Of a DNA stretch of 20,045 nucleotides, positions 9,862-18,011 are shown piece by piece. The stretch comes from Thiobacillus sp. UBA2487 (GTDB lineage Bacteria > Pseudomonadota > Gammaproteobacteria > Burkholderiales > Sulfuriferulaceae): NCBI GenBank assembly GCA_002341815.1, contig DDOT01000073.1, positions 12,127 to 32,171 of the forward strand, read 5' to 3'. The position numbers and the translations under genes were made by a program. Numbering within the stretch: position 1 is the first letter of the stretch; the number at the start of each line of letters is the position of its first letter. The notes beneath the pieces were generated by a model. That model had not been told where the DNA came from. It searched no databases and saw only the letters and a program-made list of their open reading frames with translations.

Positions 9862-11900
9862 CCAATATGCAAACGCTTTACTTGATGGTGCCGTTGGCAC
9901 CGCTGGCCGGTGCCGTGATCGCCGGTCTGTTTGGCTGGGCCATTGGCCGTACGCTTTCACACATAGCGACTATTGCGGGGGTGGCGGTTGCCTTTGTGTG
10001 CTCCTGGTTGATTTTTCAGGACGTTCAGGCCGGACATGTATTTAACGGTACGGTTTATACATGGATGACCACCGACAACATACACTTGGAGGTTGGATTT
10101 TTGATTGATCCTCTCACTGCCATGATGATGATGGTGGTGACCTTTGTCTCGTTGATGGTGCATATTTATACCATTGGCTATATGCATGATGATCCAGGCT
10201 ATCAACGGTTTTTTAGCTATATCTCACTGTTTACGTTCAGCATGCTGATGCTGGTAATGGCCAATAATTTCTTGCAGTTGTTCTTTGGCTGGGAAGCCGT
10301 CGGCCTGGTGTCGTATTTATTGATCGGATTCTGGTTTACAAGACCAACGGCCATTTATGCCAACTTGAAGGCGTTTTTGGTGAATCGTGTAGGCGATTTT
10401 GGTTTTGTACTCGGCATAGGTTTGGTTTTGGCGCACTTTGGTACGCTGGACTACGCGTCGGTATTTGCCCAAGCCCCGGCGCATGCTAACGATATGTTGC
10501 ACTTCTGGGCAGGGAATACCACATCGCTGATGACAGCGATTACCTTGCTGCTGTTTATTGGCGCGATGGGGAAATCGGCCCAATTTCCGCTGCATGTATG
10601 GTTGCCCGATTCTATGGAAGGCCCGACTCCGATTTCCGCGTTGATTCATGCAGCAACCATGGTAACTGCCGGAATATTTATGGTAACCCGTATGTCGCCG
10701 CTGTTTGAGATGTCGCAAACCACTCTGTCGTTTGTGATGGTGATTGGTGCCATTACGGCATTGTTTATGGGCTTTCTCGGCATTATTCAAAACGACATCA
10801 AACGGGTGGTTGCATACTCAACCCTGTCCCAGTTGGGTTATATGACCGTGGCATTGGGCGCGTCTGCTTATTCTGTCGCAGTGTTTCACCTGATGACACA
10901 TGCTTTCTTTAAAGCGTTGCTGTTTTTGTCCGCGGGCTCTGTGATTATTGGCATGCACCATGATCAGGACATTCGGCACATGGGTGGCTTGCGTAAATAC
11001 ATGCCGATAACCTGGATTACCTCGTTGGTTGGCTCGTTAGCCCTGATCGGCACGCCATTCTTTTCCGGTTTCTACTCCAAGGACAGCATTATTGATGCGG
11101 TTAAAATCGCCATGGAACATGGTGAGCCAGGGGCATGGTTTGCGTATGGTTCAGTGGTGGCGGGTGTGTTTGTCACGGCATTTTATTCATTCCGCATGTA
11201 CTTCCTCGTGTTTCATGGCCAAGAGCGGTTCCATGCCCACCATGGGGCAGGACACGATGAGGAACCAGAATTTGATTCGCACGGACACGATGTACATCAC
11301 GGACATGGTGATCATCACGCACACATTCCACATGAATCGCCACTGGTGGTGACACTGCCGCTGATTATGCTGGCAATCCCGTCCGTGGTGATCGGTTATC
11401 TGGCCATTGAACCCATGTTGTTTGGTCACTATTTTGATGGGGTTATCACAATCAACAGCTCACTACATCCAGCGATGGCGACATTGAAAGACGAGTACCA
11501 CGGCGCATTTGATATGGCTGTCGACAGCTTGACCTCGTTGCCCTTCTGGCTGGCATTGTCCGGTGTGGTGACCAGTTGGTTCTTCTACATGAAACGTCCG
11601 GATATCCCCGCTGCGATCAAACAGCATTTTGGTCTGATTTATCGGATCATGGAAAACAAATACGGGTTTGACCAGTTCAATGACTGGTTCTTTTCCGGTG
11701 GTGCCCGCGCCTTGGGCCGATTCCTGTGGCAGCTAGGCGATGTACGGCTGATTGACGGGCTTGCCGTGAATGGGACGGCAAATCTGGTGGGTTGGTTTTC
11801 AACCGTTATTCGCCGCTGGCAAACCGGTTACATTTACCATTATGCGTTTGCCATGATTATTGGCGTATTTGCCTTGATCACATGGTTTGTGCGCACTTGA
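9858..11900 (+). CDS. nuoL: NADH-quinone oxidoreductase subunit L
   Basis: This 680-residue ND5-type antiporter-like proton-pump subunit sits at the distal end of the membrane arm. Key residues are visible: E146 in the fifth-helix motif FFGWEAVGLVSYLLIGFW and K239 in GAMGKSAQFPLHVWLPDSMEGPTPISALIHAATMV-type sequence around residues 236-270. The C-terminal part (about 560-680) fits the long lateral helix and final membrane helix. A soluble loop at residues 453-492 is very rich in His (14 in 40). ATG 9858 is preceded by ACGGAA, a weak ribosome binding site seven bases away. An in-frame ATG at 9816 would add 14 atypical residues. Weak initiation would fit coupling to the upstream ORF. Confidence 0.97.
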   Translation: MTNMQTLYLMVPLAPLAGAVIAGLFGWAIGRTLSHIATIAGVAVAFVCSWLIFQDVQAGHVFNGTVYTWMTTDNIHLEVGFLIDPLTAMMMMVVTFVSLMVHIYTIGYMHDDPGYQRFFSYISLFTFSMLMLVMANNFLQLFFGWEAVGLVSYLLIGFWFTRPTAIYANLKAFLVNRVGDFGFVLGIGLVLAHFGTLDYASVFAQAPAHANDMLHFWAGNTTSLMTAITLLLFIGAMGKSAQFPLHVWLPDSMEGPTPISALIHAATMVTAGIFMVTRMSPLFEMSQTTLSFVMVIGAITALFMGFLGIIQNDIKRVVAYSTLSQLGYMTVALGASAYSVAVFHLMTHAFFKALLFLSAGSVIIGMHHDQDIRHMGGLRKYMPITWITSLVGSLALIGTPFFSGFYSKDSIIDAVKIAMEHGEPGAWFAYGSVVAGVFVTAFYSFRMYFLVFHGQERFHAHHGAGHDEEPEFDSHGHDVHHGHGDHHAHIPHESPLVVTLPLIMLAIPSVVIGYLAIEPMLFGHYFDGVITINSSLHPAMATLKDEYHGAFDMAVDSLTSLPFWLALSGVVTSWFFYMKRPDIPAAIKQHFGLIYRIMENKYGFDQFNDWFFSGGARALGRFLWQLGDVRLIDGLAVNGTANLVGWFSTVIRRWQTGYIYHYAFAMIIGVFALITWFVRT

Positions 11901-11937
11901 TGGCAAACGACAAAAATATTAAATGGATAGGGATGTT

Positions 11938-13425
11938 ATGTTAGCTGGATACCCGTTATTAAGTCTGACCATCTGGGTGCCGATTCTTGCTGGTGTGCTG
12001 GTGCTGGCTACCGGTTCTGATCGAAATGCACCGTTGGCGCGTCTGTTGGCTTTGATCGGTTCAGTCGCCGGTCTGTTGGTTGCCTGGCCTCTGTATAGCC
12101 ATTTTGATCCATCAACGGCTGACATGCAATTTGTTGAGTTCGCCAGCTGGATTCCGGCAATGAACATCAATTATCACCTTGGCGTCGATGGCATATCCAT
12201 GCCATTGTTGCTACTCAACAGCTTCACCACGGTTTTGGTCGTGCTGGCGGGTTGGCGGGTAATTGAAAACAAGGTGGCGCAATATATGGCGGCATTCTTG
12301 ATCATGTCCGGTTTGATCAACGGTGTGTTTGCCGCACTGGATGCCATGCTGTTTTATGTGTTTTTTGAAGCAATGCTGATTCCTCTGTTTCTGGTCATCG
12401 GTATCTGGGGCGGGCCGCGCCGGGTGTATGCTGCCATCAAGTTTTTCCTGTATACCCTGATGGGCTCGCTGTTGATGCTGGTTGCCCTGATTTATCTGTA
12501 TTTTCAGGCCAATGGCAGTTTTGAGATACTGGATTTTCAAGCGCTTCCCTTGACGATGCACGCGCAACTGCTGCTGTTTATGGCGTTTTTCTTGGCTTTC
12601 GCCGTCAAAGTACCAATGTGGCCGGTGCATACGTGGTTGCCAGATGCTCACGTGGAAGCGCCGACCGGTGGATCGGTGGTACTGGCAGCGGTTACATTAA
12701 AAATCGGTGCGTACGGTTTTCTGCGCTTCAATTTGCCGATTACACCGGATGCGAGTCATTATCTAACCGGCTTTATGGTGACGCTGTCGTTGATCGCCGT
12801 GGTTTACATTGGCCTGGTAGCGCTAGTACAAGGTGATATGAAAAAGTTGATCGCCTATTCGTCAATCTCGCATATGGGTTTTGTGACGTTAGGTATTTTC
12901 TTGTTTAATACCTTGGGTGTTGAGGGTGCGATGGTGCAAATGCTTTCACATGGTTTTGTGGCAGCGGCTATGTTCCTCTCAGTGGGTGTGATGTATGACC
13001 GATTGCACTCTCGTCAAATTGCCGATTATGGTGGTTTGGCAAATCGCATGCCTGTTTTCGCCTCATTTCTCATGCTGTTCTCGATGGCAAATGCAGGATT
13101 GCCGGGTACCAGTGGTTTCGTTGGCGAATTTATGGTGATTATGGCTGCGGTCAAGGTAAATTTTTGGTATGCATTCCTTGCCGCCATCACCTTGATTCTC
13201 GGCGCAGCGTACACGTTATGGATGTATAAGCGCGTGGTGTTTGGCGAGGTTGTCCATGCTTCGGTGAAGTCCATGCAGGATTTGGTGCCGCGCGAGTTCT
13301 TTTATCTCGCTGTATTGGCGGTGCTGGTGCTCGCAATGGGGATTTACCCACGACCGTTAACCGAGGTCATGCACAGCTCGGTCGCCAATTTGTTAGCGCA
13401 CGTTGCGCAAAGCAAGCTACCTTGA
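11938..13425 (+). CDS. nuoM: NADH-quinone oxidoreductase subunit M
   Basis: This 495-residue ND4-type antiporter-like proton-pump subunit has about 14 membrane helices. The conserved E144 (LFYVFFEAMLIPLFLVIGIWGG) and K224 (FAVKVPMWPVHTWLPDAHVEAPTGGS) are present, followed by the KKLIAYSSISHMGFV motif. ATG 11938 is chosen because AGGG (11929-11932) is five bases upstream and the protein then begins MLAGYPLLSLTIWVPI. An in-frame ATG at 11923 lacks a ribosome binding site and adds five charged residues. The spacer from nuoL is 37 bp. Confidence 0.97.
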   Translation: MLAGYPLLSLTIWVPILAGVLVLATGSDRNAPLARLLALIGSVAGLLVAWPLYSHFDPSTADMQFVEFASWIPAMNINYHLGVDGISMPLLLLNSFTTVLVVLAGWRVIENKVAQYMAAFLIMSGLINGVFAALDAMLFYVFFEAMLIPLFLVIGIWGGPRRVYAAIKFFLYTLMGSLLMLVALIYLYFQANGSFEILDFQALPLTMHAQLLLFMAFFLAFAVKVPMWPVHTWLPDAHVEAPTGGSVVLAAVTLKIGAYGFLRFNLPITPDASHYLTGFMVTLSLIAVVYIGLVALVQGDMKKLIAYSSISHMGFVTLGIFLFNTLGVEGAMVQMLSHGFVAAAMFLSVGVMYDRLHSRQIADYGGLANRMPVFASFLMLFSMANAGLPGTSGFVGEFMVIMAAVKVNFWYAFLAAITLILGAAYTLWMYKRVVFGEVVHASVKSMQDLVPREFFYLAVLAVLVLAMGIYPRPLTEVMHSSVANLLAHVAQSKLP

Positions 13426-13452
13426 CATCAATGCGCAATTGAAGGAACCGGA

Positions 13453-14898
13453 ATGAACTTTTCTTTGAACGATGTGATGCCGATGTTGCCGGAAATTTTC
13501 CTGCTGGCAGCGACTTGCGCCATCTTGATTATGGATTTATTCATAGCGGATGAACGGCGTTTTTTAACGTATTTATTCAGTCTGGCCGCATTAGGTGTGG
13601 CTGGCGCCATCACATGGTCAACTGCGACCGGCGTGACTGCCTACACCATGCATGGTATGTTTGTTGACGATTTGTTGTCGGATACGTTGAAATTGATCTT
13701 GTATGTCACCGTGGGAATGGTCTTGGTGTATTCGCGTCATTACCTGCATCAACGCGATATGTTTCGCGGCGAATTCTTTGCGCTGGTGCTGTTCGCAACG
13801 CTAGGCATGATGGTCATGATTTCTGCCAATCATTTTCTCACCTTGTACATGGGGCTTGAACTGTTGAGCCTGTCGCTGTATGCATTGGTAGCGTTGCAAC
13901 GTGATTCTGCGATTGCTGCCGAAGCCGCCATGAAGTACTTTATTCTGGGCGCGTTGGCGTCGGGCATGCTGTTGTATGGCATGTCGATGGTGTACGGTGC
14001 TACCGGTAATCTGGATATTACGCGCATCGCCTTGTTGCTGCAGGCGGGGGTGGGCAGCAACTTGGTGCTGATTTTCGGTTTGGTGTTTATTGTGGCCGGA
14101 TTGGCGTTCAAATTGGGGGTCGTACCATTTCATATGTGGTTACCCGATGTTTATCAGGGTGCGCCTACCGCGGTAACCCTGTTCATTGGCACTGCCACCA
14201 AAGTCGCTGCCTTCGCATTTGTGATTCGTTTGCTGGCGCAGGCGTTACAGGCATTTTCTGGCGATTGGCAGCAAATGTTGGTGATCATGGCCGTGCTATC
14301 AATGGCTGTCGGTAATATAACCGCCATTGCGCAAACCAATTTGAAACGCATGTTGGCCTATTCAACGATTTCACATATGGGATTTTTGCTGCTCGGGATT
14401 TTGTCGGCCAACATCAATGGTTATAGTGCAGCCATGTTCTACATGGTGGCGTATGTGCTGACCGGTCTGGGTGCCTTCGGTATGATCATGCTGCTTTCAC
14501 GTAAAGGATTCGAGGCCGATAAACTGGATGATTTAAAAGGGTTGAATCAACGCAATCCGTGGTACGCGTTTATGATGCTGCTGATCATGTTCTCTTTGGC
14601 TGGTGTTCCGCCTACCATTGGCTTTTACGCGAAATTGTCGGTGTTGCAAGCGGTGATAAATGCAGGGTTTCCCCGACTGGCGATCATTGCCGTGGTGTTC
14701 TCTTTGATCGGTGCGTTCTACTACTTGCGTATTGTTCGTTTGATGTACTTCGAAAAGCCGCACGATCAGCACGCTATTTCGCCGTCGCTCGATACGCGCA
14801 TGCTGATCGGCGCCAACGGTCTGGCCATGCTGGTTCTGGGCGTCATGCCACAACCGTTGATGGCTATGTGTATTTACGCGATTGAGCAATCGCTGTGA
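13453..14898 (+). CDS. nuoN: NADH-quinone oxidoreductase subunit N
   Basis: This 481-residue ND2-type antiporter-like pump subunit is the last structural gene of the complex. E136 ([15 protein letters not shown]) and K220 ([25 protein letters not shown]) match the functional glutamate and lysine of E. coli NuoN (E133, K217). The later motif [15 protein letters not shown] is also intact. The ribosome binding site GAAGGAA lies just upstream of ATG 13453. The stop overlaps the DUF2818 start as GTGA, so the next gene is probably translated by coupling. Confidence 0.97.
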   Translation: MNFSLNDVMPMLPEIFLLAATCAILIMDLFIADERRFLTYLFSLAALGVAGAITWSTATGVTAYTMHGMFVDDLLSDTLKLILYVTVGMVLVYSRHYLHQRDMFRGEFFALVLFATLGMMVMISANHFLTLYMGLELLSLSLYALVALQRDSAIAAEAAMKYFILGALASGMLLYGMSMVYGATGNLDITRIALLLQAGVGSNLVLIFGLVFIVAGLAFKLGVVPFHMWLPDVYQGAPTAVTLFIGTATKVAAFAFVIRLLAQALQAFSGDWQQMLVIMAVLSMAVGNITAIAQTNLKRMLAYSTISHMGFLLLGILSANINGYSAAMFYMVAYVLTGLGAFGMIMLLSRKGFEADKLDDLKGLNQRNPWYAFMMLLIMFSLAGVPPTIGFYAKLSVLQAVINAGFPRLAIIAVVFSLIGAFYYLRIVRLMYFEKPHDQHAISPSLDTRMLIGANGLAMLVLGVMPQPLMAMCIYAIEQSL

Positions 14899-15197
14899 AT
14901 AACGCAGTCTTGGCTTTGCTGGTATTGGCGCTGACCGGCGCTAATCTGCCGTTTTTGATTGAGCGGCGATTATGGGTGTTGCCGCCAAGCAATACGGGAG
15001 AAAAGGTATTTGCGTGGCGTCTGGTTGAATGGCTGGTTTTATATTTCTTGATTGGCTGGATTGCCCGGTTGTTGGAAGGGCGCTTTGCGCCACCGCAACA
15101 TCAGGATTGGGAATTTTATGCTGTGACGGCTTGCGCGTTTGCGGTTATGGCTTTTCCAGGCTTCATTTATCGATATTTGTGGCGACCGCACCTGTAG
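14895..15197 (+). CDS. DUF2818 family small membrane protein
   Basis: This 100-residue protein has three predicted membrane segments (about 5-22, 42-60 and 73-93) and the family-like stretch [14 protein letters not shown] near its N-terminus. DUF2818 proteins are known mainly as the gene after nuoN in betaproteobacteria, and their function is not established. It starts with GTG 14895 inside the nuoN stop (four-base overlap), so it is almost certainly cotranslated with nuoN. That context suggests an accessory or assembly role for complex I, but this is inference only. Its 3' end overlaps the convergent DUF1841 gene by 35 bp. Confidence 0.85.
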   Translation: MNNAVLALLVLALTGANLPFLIERRLWVLPPSNTGEKVFAWRLVEWLVLYFLIGWIARLLEGRFAPPQHQDWEFYAVTACAFAVMAFPGFIYRYLWRPHL

Positions 15198-15624
15198 CAT
15201 GTGTTTGCCGGTCCAGGCAGGCAAAATAGGTTTCCAGTTGATAGCCAGTGGCATCCCGTTGTGCTTGCCAAATCATTTCTGCCAAACAATCCATCATCGC
15301 ATGTTGAGCTGCGTGGCGATCCTGACGTCTGATCATCAGTTGGTCAAACTTCGCACGTATGCCAGGCGGTTGATCGATATTTAATTGCTCGGTAATGGCT
15401 AAATGCAGGGACAAGTGCAAAAATGGATTGACCAAACCATTCTCCGGACTGAAGTCTTTGTCCAGATGATCTTCGTTATCGACTAACCAATGATGATATT
15501 CGGGGTGAGCTTCCAGTACAGACACGAGTGTTGACTGAACACCATCCAGTGGCGCATGGCGCAGGTGTTTTTGCCACGTATCAATCATAAATTGTCGGAC
15601 CTGCTGGCGATCGGGTTCAAACAT
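15163..15624 (-). CDS. DUF1841 family protein
   Basis: This 153-residue soluble protein, predicted cytoplasmic, has the DUF1841 pattern: an N-terminal MFEPDRQQVRQFMIDTW, then LEAHPEYHHWL, then a block FSPENGLVNPFLHLSLHLAITEQL, and a helical C-terminal half. The function is unknown. It is the last gene of the minus-strand cluster, and its ATG lies within the end of the FIST gene (eight-base overlap, 15617-15624). The last few codons run into the convergent DUF2818 gene, and the tail (ATNIDK) looks like a fortuitous extension. No transmembrane segment or signal peptide is visible. Confidence 0.8.
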   Translation of the reverse strand: MFEPDRQQVRQFMIDTWQKHLRHAPLDGVQSTLVSVLEAHPEYHHWLVDNEDHLDKDFSPENGLVNPFLHLSLHLAITEQLNIDQPPGIRAKFDQLMIRRQDRHAAQHAMMDCLAEMIWQAQRDATGYQLETYFACLDRQTHATGAVATNIDK

Positions 15625-16741
15625 GGCTGGAAAAAAGTCCTATGACCGTTAAGTAATCAAGCTGATAGCTACAATGGGTTAACGCAGCAATTTCCTGCTG
15701 GCTGTGGCATCCAATCAACGGCAAATCCGGATAACGCCCTATGAGCAAACGCTGTTCAAGGTTTTGCTCATGATAGTAACTGACGCGTTTTGCATTGGAA
15801 ATGAACATCACACCGAATTCAGCACGCTCTGCCAGCGTATCATGGCAGTGGTCAATGGCAACCCTTGCGTTGCGTTGACCGGCTGAAGGACTTAGCATAC
15901 ACCATATCAGGCTGTCTCCTGCTGATAGTGGTTCTGAGGTGGTGATCGACTGTGAGTTCGGGTGGCTACGCATCAGTTTGACGAGATGGTAGCGCCCTTC
16001 AAGGTACGCACCTTCAGGGTTGCCGTGAATCACGGCGGCGAACAGTAAATGTAACGGGATATGTTCCATTTGACGTGCCTCAAATGGAAGGTCACGCATC
16101 AGCGATTCGAGGGCTGGCTGGTGATCAAGACTGTATAGGTCAAGACCATTGCATGCCGTAACCGTCAATGGTGCAGAAAATAAACGGATGCCTTGCGCAG
16201 CCGACAGGCAGCCCATGCTGCCGTTGAGATAAAGCGACATTTGATCGGATGACGTTAATTTGCCGTTTTGCCACAAGGGAAGACGCACGCCAGGTGGACT
16301 GATGATTGCGCCGAATTGACGTCCGGTCTGCATGGCATGCGTTGTTGTGTACGGTTGGCTGCGTAGTGTTAAAACAGCATCGTGATGGTCTGGTGAATGA
16401 GCAGATGTCAGTGATATGGGTGGGGAAAATACCATGGCAACGGCAGCGGGCCCTTGGTCAAAAGTGCCATGTTCCGTAAAGGGCGCAACACAACAACTGC
16501 CAAAGACCTGAATACATTGGCTCGTTCGCGATGCCGCAAGTATGGCAGGTTGCGGGTTGGATGCGTAATGGGGTGTCAGAAACAACAGAACGCCGGAGGC
16601 GTGAGAAATCGCCAGTTGTCTCATCGCGCTTTCAACCGCTTGTGTGGCCAAAACCGGGTCAGGGTGTGAGCCTGTAGCGTTGCCGGTTGCGACGATCAGC
16701 GGTTTTTGTCGGGCCACGTGCAAAGATCCATGATGATGCAT
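15617..16741 (-). CDS. FIST-domain protein (putative ligand-sensing)
   Basis: This protein of up to 374 residues resembles the FIST N and C domain family of predicted small-ligand sensors. The N-terminal half has the pattern SGVLLFLTPHY, then a CIQVFGSCCVAPF block where relatives have a GCST-like turn. The C-terminal part has EFGVMFISNAKR, then LIGRYPDLPLIGCHSQQEIA, then YLTVIGLFSS, matching the usual FIST_C layout. No membrane helix or output domain is present. It is very tightly packed with nth. An ATG at 16741 would overlap nth by 46 bp, while a GTG at 16717 would overlap by 22 bp and give 366 residues. Neither has a strong ribosome binding site. Ligand and partner are unknown. Confidence 0.7.
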   Translation of the reverse strand: MHHHGSLHVARQKPLIVATGNATGSHPDPVLATQAVESAMRQLAISHASGVLLFLTPHYASNPQPAILAASRTSQCIQVFGSCCVAPFTEHGTFDQGPAAVAMVFSPPISLTSAHSPDHHDAVLTLRSQPYTTTHAMQTGRQFGAIISPPGVRLPLWQNGKLTSSDQMSLYLNGSMGCLSAAQGIRLFSAPLTVTACNGLDLYSLDHQPALESLMRDLPFEARQMEHIPLHLLFAAVIHGNPEGAYLEGRYHLVKLMRSHPNSQSITTSEPLSAGDSLIWCMLSPSAGQRNARVAIDHCHDTLAERAEFGVMFISNAKRVSYYHEQNLEQRLLIGRYPDLPLIGCHSQQEIAALTHCSYQLDYLTVIGLFSSHV

Positions 16742-17328
16742 GCGTTACAGTGCGGATTGCGCGCAGTACATGTGTAACGGCCATGCAAAATAAGCCAGTG
16801 GTGGGCGTGCTGCATGAATTCATGGGGTATGCAACGCATCAGTCCCTGCTCGACTTGCAAAGGGGTCTTGCCGACAGCCATGCCAGACCGATTTCCAACG
16901 CGAAAAATATGGGTGTCAACTGCCATGACGGGCTGATTGAACGCCACATTAAGTATGACATTGGCGGTTTTTCGGCCGACACCCGGCAATGCTTCCAGTT
17001 GTTCGCGCGTGTTGGGTACCTGACTATCATGTTGATCAATCAGTTTTTGGCATGTCGCGAGCAAATGGCGCGCTTTGCTCTTGTACAGTCCAATGGTGCG
17101 AATGTACTGTTCGATGCCTTGTAGCCCAAGGTTTAACATGGCTTCAGGCGTTGGGGCGGCCATAAACAGCGCTGGCGTTACACGGTTTACGCTTTTGTCG
17201 GTGGCTTGCGCGGACAACATCACCGCCACCAGTAACTCAAAATGCGAATGATAGATGAGTTCGGTGGCGGGGGTTGGGTTACCAGCCGCGAAGCGTTCGA
17301 AGGCGGCGCGGCAGCGTTGTTGCTTCAC
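16696..17328 (-). CDS. nth: Endonuclease III (base-excision DNA glycosylase/AP lyase)
   Basis: This 210-residue enzyme removes oxidised pyrimidines from DNA and cleaves at the abasic site. The helix-hairpin-helix LPGVGRKTANV carries the catalytic lysine K120, and the catalytic D138 lies in AVDTHIFRV. The 4Fe-4S ligands C187, C194, C197 and C203 show the expected C-x6-C-x2-C-x5-C spacing. Length and numbering match E. coli Nth. It starts with GTG 17328, one base after the TAA of the upstream gene (TAATGTG), so translation is probably coupled to it. There is no strong ribosome binding site of its own. Its 3' end overlaps the FIST gene. Confidence 0.97.
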   Translation of the reverse strand: MKQQRCRAAFERFAAGNPTPATELIYHSHFELLVAVMLSAQATDKSVNRVTPALFMAAPTPEAMLNLGLQGIEQYIRTIGLYKSKARHLLATCQKLIDQHDSQVPNTREQLEALPGVGRKTANVILNVAFNQPVMAVDTHIFRVGNRSGMAVGKTPLQVEQGLMRCIPHEFMQHAHHWLILHGRYTCTARNPHCNACIIMDLCTWPDKNR

Positions 17329-17329
17329 A

Positions 17330-17746
17330 TTAACAGTGACGGAACCAACCTAGCTCCGGCTGGGCTTCGCGGGGTGCTTGTTTGGCTTCTTCTTCTAAAT
17401 GGTGCAGAAAATGGTGGTGCTCGTCTTCCAGGTGGTGCAATTGTTCATCGGACAGCTTGGGCATCAGCGTACCTTTGATAAAGGCGCCCAAATCAACCAG
17501 GCAGGTGGTCCACTGTCCTTGGCGCAAATGGAAATCATGGTGGGAGTGACTGCCATACGGGAAGTGATTGAATTCAAATCCTTTGGATGCTGACAGATGT
17601 GGGTCGGCCAGTACTTGTTTTTTGGCCCAGTCATACCACCATTTGTAGTATTTTTCTTGTAGTTGCTGATTAAGTCCGTAGCGTTCATAAAACGCAAAAA
17701 CACTGACTCGATTGGTGTTGCCGCTGAATGGAAAGTGCCCAGCCAT
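17330..17746 (-). CDS. Conserved-looking hypothetical protein, His- and aromatic-rich
   Basis: I do not recognise this 138-residue protein. It has a compact N-terminal part (MAGHFPFSGNTNRVSVF) and an aromatic stretch EKYYKWWYDWAKKQ (31-44). There are two His clusters: H61, H67, H69, H70 and H73 (in NHFPYGSHSHHDFH), and H104, H105, H110-112, H115 and H116 in an acidic helix-like segment. It ends in a C-terminal Cys. No signal peptide or membrane helix is visible. The ATG at 17746 is favoured by AAGGA seven bases upstream. A longer frame to 17866 exists but adds Cys-rich, unlikely sequence. It is the first gene of the cluster and sits one base before nth. Metal binding is conceivable from the His content but not shown. 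Confidence 0.75.
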   Translation of the reverse strand: MAGHFPFSGNTNRVSVFAFYERYGLNQQLQEKYYKWWYDWAKKQVLADPHLSASKGFEFNHFPYGSHSHHDFHLRQGQWTTCLVDLGAFIKGTLMPKLSDEQLHHLEDEHHHFLHHLEEEAKQAPREAQPELGWFRHC

Positions 17747-18011
17747 GTCCTCGTCCTTTTTTAAGTGTGTTAAAGCTGTCATTTTAGCCTGAAATTTAGC
17801 AAGATAACAGCATTGGTGGCATTGATTGATTCTGTTTTCTTGCTGATTGGAGATCTCGGCCAGCAAGCCGGAAGGTGTGCCGAAGCTCGCCGTCAGCGCT
17901 TCGCTGGGCGCTTTGCCGAGTGACTAATCGGGGTTCGTATGTCAGGAAGTTACGCAATGTCAATGGAGTGTGTATAATTTTCGGTTCAGATTTCGTTTTG
18001 GCGGTTAAAAC
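17747..18011. other. Divergent intergenic region with dyads, between the minus-strand cluster and leuC
   Basis: This 265-bp region holds no gene I can support. A block at 17855-17920 is strongly self-complementary. CTCGGC (17855-17860) pairs with GCCGAG (17915-17920), or CGGC pairs locally with GCCG (17867-17870). In the middle, CGCC-CAGCG (17888-17898, two-base bulge) pairs with CGCTG-GGCG (17902-17910) around a CTT loop. No T run follows on either strand, so it is not a typical intrinsic terminator. On the minus strand a TAAAAT (complement of 17781-17786) could be a weak -10 for the cluster; no good -35 was found. The leuC promoter candidate is listed separately. Confidence 0.55.
17950..17978 (+). 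promoter_or_regulatory. Candidate sigma-70 promoter of the leuC operon
   Basis: A perfect TATAAT lies at 17973-17978, about 34 bases before the leuC ATG. The -35 side is poor: TACGCA at 17951-17956 with 16-bp spacing matches only half of TTGACA. This suggests an activator-dependent promoter or a chance match. Transcription would start near 17985 and give a short 5' leader of about 27 bases with only a weak ribosome binding site (GGCGG near 18001). Confidence 0.45.

Noticed and set aside
17804..17922. Plus-strand open stretch upstream of leuC as a leucine leader peptide
   Set aside because: One frame reads ALVALIDSVFLL and onward, but leucines are not consecutive, no convincing start with a ribosome binding site exists, and it lies upstream of the best promoter candidate.
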